DNA of 35,000 nucleotides from Methylococcales bacterium (GTDB lineage Bacteria; Pseudomonadota; Gammaproteobacteria; Methylococcales; Methylomonadaceae). Below are positions 31,884 to 35,000 of this stretch, piece after piece. The position numbers were made by a program, and so were the translations under genes. The notes below the pieces were generated by a model. That model saw only the letters and a list, made by a program, of their open reading frames with translations. It was not told the DNA's origin and ran no database searches. How positions within the stretch are numbered: the first letter of the stretch is position 1; every line of letters starts with the position of its first letter. The stretch lies in assembly GCA_023144875.1 (NCBI GenBank), contig JAGLEW010000090.1, positions 1 through 35,000 on the forward strand, in the 5' to 3' direction.

Positions 31884-33209
31884 TTAAAAATCTAATTGTG
31901 TCAGTTGTGTGAGTGATTCGCCTTGAGATTTAGCGATGAAATTATTCCAAATACCTGCTTTTATAGCGAGTTTTTTAAAATTTTCTGACCGATTGGTGGT
32001 ATTCGCCGCGGCTAACATTAATTCTAATTCTAAAGCAGGCATGGTTTTCATTAGGGATTGAACGAGCGCTTGTTGATGCGTATTTTGATTTAAGTCACCG
32101 AGCGATAATGCACTTGAAAAATAATAATACTGTTGCATTCGGCTGGCACATAACTGGCTATAGCGTTGGCGTTTTAAGGGGTTATTGAAGGATGCTTGAA
32201 TGGTACAACTTGCAAGTGCGGCATTATAAAAGGCATTTTGAATCCCGTGTGAAAAAATAGGATCAGTAAAGGCGGCGGCATCGCCTATGCAGTAGTAATT
32301 TTCACCGCACAATTGTGTTGAATAATAAGAGTAATCAGGTCGGTGTGAAATAGAGTTTTCAATAAAACGGGCATCAGAGAGTAAGTCTTTTAAGTAAGGC
32401 AGACTTTGACATTGTTGTTTAAAAAAAATTTCACGTTGTTGCTTATTGAAATTTTTAGCGTGTTTGGGATGAATAATTAAGCCAACGCTGGCTTTATTTC
32501 GTAAAATAATATGCCATAGCCAGCCTTCTTTATAAGACATGATAAAAGTAACAGGGCGGTTTTTTTTAATAGAGCGCATGGAGTGACTGCGATAATCCGT
32601 TCCTGCATAGCGTGAATTTTTAAAATAGCCCCACAGTGCTAAAAAGTTTTTTTCAGGACTAATAAGATGGCGGCATTTAAATTGTTGTGCAAGCAAGGAT
32701 CGATGACCACTGGCATCAATCACATAGGTGCAATTGATAATGCCTTGTTTTTTCTCAGAATTACGTTGATCGGAAAAATAAATAGCAGGACTGTTTGGGC
32801 GACTAAAGTCAACTTTTTGAACATTAATTTGTTGAAAAACGATGGCACCCATGCGTTCGGAATGTTTTAATAATAAATCATCAAACACATCACGTTCTAC
32901 ATGCAAACCCGATCGTGTATAACCAAAGTCTGAAAATAATATTTGCTGTACTTTTTCTTCCCAAATACTAAGACCGCCTGCTTTATTAATAAAGCCTTCG
33001 GCTTTGATTGTGTCAGAAACACCTAATGCATCGGTAAATTTCCAAAAATGTGGGATTAAACTTTCCCCAACTTGTTGACGTGGAAATTGTGTTTTTTCTA
33101 AAATAACCACGTTAATACCTGCTTTGACTAAATGCGTTGCCGCACTCGTACCAGCAGGACCTGCTCCGATAATAACCACATCGGTATTTTTGGGAATATT
33201 ATTTTGCAT
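31884..33209 (-). CDS. Flavin-dependent halogenase-like FAD oxidoreductase
   Basis: A 441-residue flavoprotein monooxygenase of the tryptophan-halogenase/geranylgeranyl-reductase superfamily. It has an FAD-binding GAGPAG (15-20), PRQQVGESLIP (43-53, the GES..P signature), a Lys at 76 in FINKAGG (position of the catalytic Lys of flavin-dependent halogenases), a WLWHI motif (230-234, compare WxWxIP) and GDAAAFTDPIFSHGIQNA (309-326, matching FxDPxxSxG). The Pro of WxWxIP is replaced by Ile, so true halogenation is uncertain. Such enzymes need reduced flavin from a separate reductase, and a flavin reductase gene is divergently adjacent. The natural substrate is unknown. Confidence 0.75.
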   Translation of the reverse strand: MQNNIPKNTDVVIIGAGPAGTSAATHLVKAGINVVILEKTQFPRQQVGESLIPHFWKFTDALGVSDTIKAEGFINKAGGLSIWEEKVQQILFSDFGYTRSGLHVERDVFDDLLLKHSERMGAIVFQQINVQKVDFSRPNSPAIYFSDQRNSEKKQGIINCTYVIDASGHRSLLAQQFKCRHLISPEKNFLALWGYFKNSRYAGTDYRSHSMRSIKKNRPVTFIMSYKEGWLWHIILRNKASVGLIIHPKHAKNFNKQQREIFFKQQCQSLPYLKDLLSDARFIENSISHRPDYSYYSTQLCGENYYCIGDAAAFTDPIFSHGIQNAFYNAALASCTIQASFNNPLKRQRYSQLCASRMQQYYYFSSALSLGDLNQNTHQQALVQSLMKTMPALELELMLAAANTTNRSENFKKLAIKAGIWNNFIAKSQGESLTQLTQLDF

Positions 33210-33297
33210 AAGATTGAATTCTTTTTTTAAAATAGTACAGTAGGACGGCTATTTGGTGGCATGATATTAACTCTAAAATTATAAGGTAAACATAATA

Positions 33298-33777
33298 ATG
33301 GCAATTACAAATAAAGAATTTAAGCAAGCGTTAAAGTTGTGGGCAAGCGGTGTGGCTGTTGTGACCACTAAAACAGAAAAATTTGGCCTTCAAGGGATGA
33401 CGGTAACTTCATTTACCAGTGTATCATTGGATTCACAGCAAATTTTAGTTTGTATTAATAAGGATGCTGATACGGGAGAAGGGATCTTTGACGGTGGATC
33501 GTTTGCGGTCAATCTTTTAAGTCGTGAGCAGGAAACTATTTCAAACCAATTTGCAGGTGGGTGCAGTCAAGAGGAACGTTTTGAGCAGGTTGCTTGGGTT
33601 GAAGGGAAAACTGGAATGCCGATTTTTACGGAATCGCTGGCCTCTTTAGAGTGTACCGTGGCTGATAAGATTTTTTCTGGAACGCATTGGGTCATTATAG
33701 GTAATGTCCAGAATGTAACGTGTGCAGAAGGTGAGCCTTTGTTGTATTTTAATACTGCTTACAAAGCATTGGCGTAA
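33298..33777 (+). CDS. Flavin reductase family protein (FMN/FAD reductase component)
   Basis: A 159-residue flavin reductase-like (FMN-binding split barrel) protein. The family pattern is seen in LKLWASGVAVVTT, GLQGMTVTSFTSVSLDSQQILVCI, FAVNLLS..QE.ISN.FAG, and SLASLECTV...GTHWVIIGNV, ending in LLYFN..Y. Such proteins use NAD(P)H to supply reduced flavin to two-component monooxygenases or halogenases. AAGGT precedes the ATG. The divergent halogenase-like gene 88 nt away is the likely partner. Confidence 0.9.
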   Translation: MAITNKEFKQALKLWASGVAVVTTKTEKFGLQGMTVTSFTSVSLDSQQILVCINKDADTGEGIFDGGSFAVNLLSREQETISNQFAGGCSQEERFEQVAWVEGKTGMPIFTESLASLECTVADKIFSGTHWVIIGNVQNVTCAEGEPLLYFNTAYKALA

Positions 33778-33831
33778 TTTAAAAAGTACGGAAGAGCAAA
33801 GCTTTTACACTTTGCCCTTTCGATTTTTACT

Positions 33832-35000
33832 TTATGGCGTTAGACCTTCGCCGACTATAACGACTTTTAAGGCGTTAGTACCGCCTTCTTGGCCTGTTAA
33901 GTCACCTTTAGTGATAATAAATTTATCACCTAATTCGGCTTGTCCCATTTCTTTGAGATCATTGAGTACTTCACGATTAACTTGCGCATGGTCTTGTTTT
34001 TCAAGGGTGTAATGCACAGGGAAAACGCCTCGATAAATAGTCATTCTTCCAAGTGTTCTTTCACGACCGCTAAACGCATAAATAGGAATGCCTGAGCTGA
34101 TTCGAGACATCCATAATGGGGTAGCGCCTGACTCTGTAAGGGATACAATGCCTTTCATCGTGCTATGATTTGCCATGTACATAGCAGACATTGCAATTGC
34201 CTCATCGACTTGATCAAAATTGCAATTGATTCGATGACTGGATTTACGAATGGTTGGATGTTTTTCAGTTTCCACACAGACGCGCGCCATGGCTTCGACC
34301 GTTTGAATCGGATATTTTCCTGTGGCGGTTTCGGCCGATAACATAATGGCATCAGTACCATCTAAGACCGCGTTAGCCACATCAAAAACTTCGGCTCGGG
34401 TTGGAATCGGGTTTTCAATCATTGATTCCATCATTTGAGTCGCGGTAATGACAGCACGATTTAAGGCTCTTGAGCGTTGAATCAGTTTCTTTTGTGCCGC
34501 AGGTAAATTCGCATCCCCAATTTCAACCCCTAAATCACCTCGTGCGACCATCACTACATCAGAGGCTAGAATGATTTCATCCATCGCTTCCATCGCTTCT
34601 GCACGTTCAACTTTGGAAACAATGCCTGCATGACAGTCTTCGGCTTCGAGTAAACGGCGTGCTTCGTGTAGATCTTCGGCAGTACGTGGAAATGAAACCG
34701 CGACAAAGTCGGCATTAATTTGTCCAATGGTTTTGATGTCTTCTTTGTCTTTTTCGGTTAACGCTGCCGCTGAAAGTCCGCCACCCAAAAGATTGATGCC
34801 TTTGTTGTTGGATAAGGTTCCGCCCACAACAACGGTACAGTTAATGCGTAAGTCATCATCGACATTCACAACATCTAACACAATGCGGCCGTCATCAAGT
34901 AATAAACGACTACCTTTCTTAACTTCACGGGCTAAAGGTTCGTAAGTAATGCCGACGTGTGCATTATCACCATCATGGATATTTAAATTAATATCCAGTG
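33832..35000 (-). CDS. pyk: Pyruvate kinase, 3' part of the gene (start outside the window)
   Basis: Converts PEP and ADP to pyruvate and ATP. The frame is open to the right window edge, so the GTG at 34881 is internal; residues before it (GSRLLLDDGRI) continue the family match. Visible parts are the B domain (VVVGGTLSNNKGINL), ADFVAVSFPRTAEDL, the SKVERAEAMEAMDEI segment with catalytic Lys, MVARGDLGVEIG, the ENPIPTRAEVFDVANAVLDGTDAIMLSAETATGKYP signature and the C-terminal allosteric domain. The N-terminal start and about 100 residues are missing. Whether it is the PykA or PykF type cannot be decided. Confidence 0.95.
   Translation of the reverse strand, partial: LDINLNIHDGDNAHVGITYEPLAREVKKGSRLLLDDGRIVLDVVNVDDDLRINCTVVVGGTLSNNKGINLLGGGLSAAALTEKDKEDIKTIGQINADFVAVSFPRTAEDLHEARRLLEAEDCHAGIVSKVERAEAMEAMDEIILASDVVMVARGDLGVEIGDANLPAAQKKLIQRSRALNRAVITATQMMESMIENPIPTRAEVFDVANAVLDGTDAIMLSAETATGKYPIQTVEAMARVCVETEKHPTIRKSSHRINCNFDQVDEAIAMSAMYMANHSTMKGIVSLTESGATPLWMSRISSGIPIYAFSGRERTLGRMTIYRGVFPVHYTLEKQDHAQVNREVLNDLKEMGQAELGDKFIITKGDLTGQEGGTNALKVVIVGEGLTP

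Noticed and set aside
1..35000. CRISPR array, tRNA or rRNA genes, prophage, riboswitch
   Set aside because: No regularly spaced repeats, cloverleaf-like sequences, phage genes or known aptamer cores were seen on reading both strands.

Overview
The window is an AT-rich stretch of a gammaproteobacterial chromosome, most likely from a methanotroph or another methylotroph of the Methylococcales type. The gammaproteobacterial signs are sspA-sspB, the yciB-yciI-bolA-ppiC cluster, fabA-fabB, zipA and an RNase AM-type PHP protein. The C1 signs are pqqA and pqqB (PQQ is the cofactor of methanol dehydrogenase) and an FchA-type methenyl-H4F cyclohydrolase. The taxon is inferred from gene content, not from a marker search.

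Layout. 1-3.1 kb: the 3' end of parC faces a yciB-yciI-bolA-ppiC operon. 3.2-5.1 kb: a DUF1244 gene, a cold-shock gene with a long leader and a strong terminator, a small lipoprotein gene and fchA. 5.3-9.0 kb: a BarA-like hybrid kinase and the ribosome-assembly GTPase gene rbgA/ylqF. 9.1-10 kb: zipA, preceded by a decayed 3' stub of smc. 10.1-17.2 kb: recA, then a minus-strand housekeeping run slt-fabA-fabB-fmt-rsmB. 17.4-19.1 kb: a PHP phosphoesterase gene and mutM. 19.1-20.5 kb: an XRE regulator and about 840 bp of non-coding DNA holding a 105-bp palindromic, MITE-like repeat. 20.5-27.5 kb: an lpxA-like gene, two DppB/DppC-type permease genes, a GGDEF/EAL protein and a Gfo/Idh/MocA oxidoreductase. 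27.5-28.7 kb: pqqB and the tiny pqqA gene, with a promoter and an intercistronic hairpin. 28.7-31.8 kb: a TauE/SafE permease overlapping a HAMP-only membrane protein, a DUF1820 gene and sspA-sspB. 31.9-35 kb: a flavin-dependent halogenase-like gene divergent from a flavin reductase gene, and the 3' part of a pyruvate kinase gene running off the window.

Most of the window is housekeeping. The parts most worth following up are the smc stub next to zipA (with a one-base frameshift), the divergent halogenase-like/flavin reductase pair, the pqqA regulatory layout, the HAMP + TauE/SafE gene pair, and the palindromic repeat. I saw no tRNA, rRNA, CRISPR array, intact insertion sequence or prophage.
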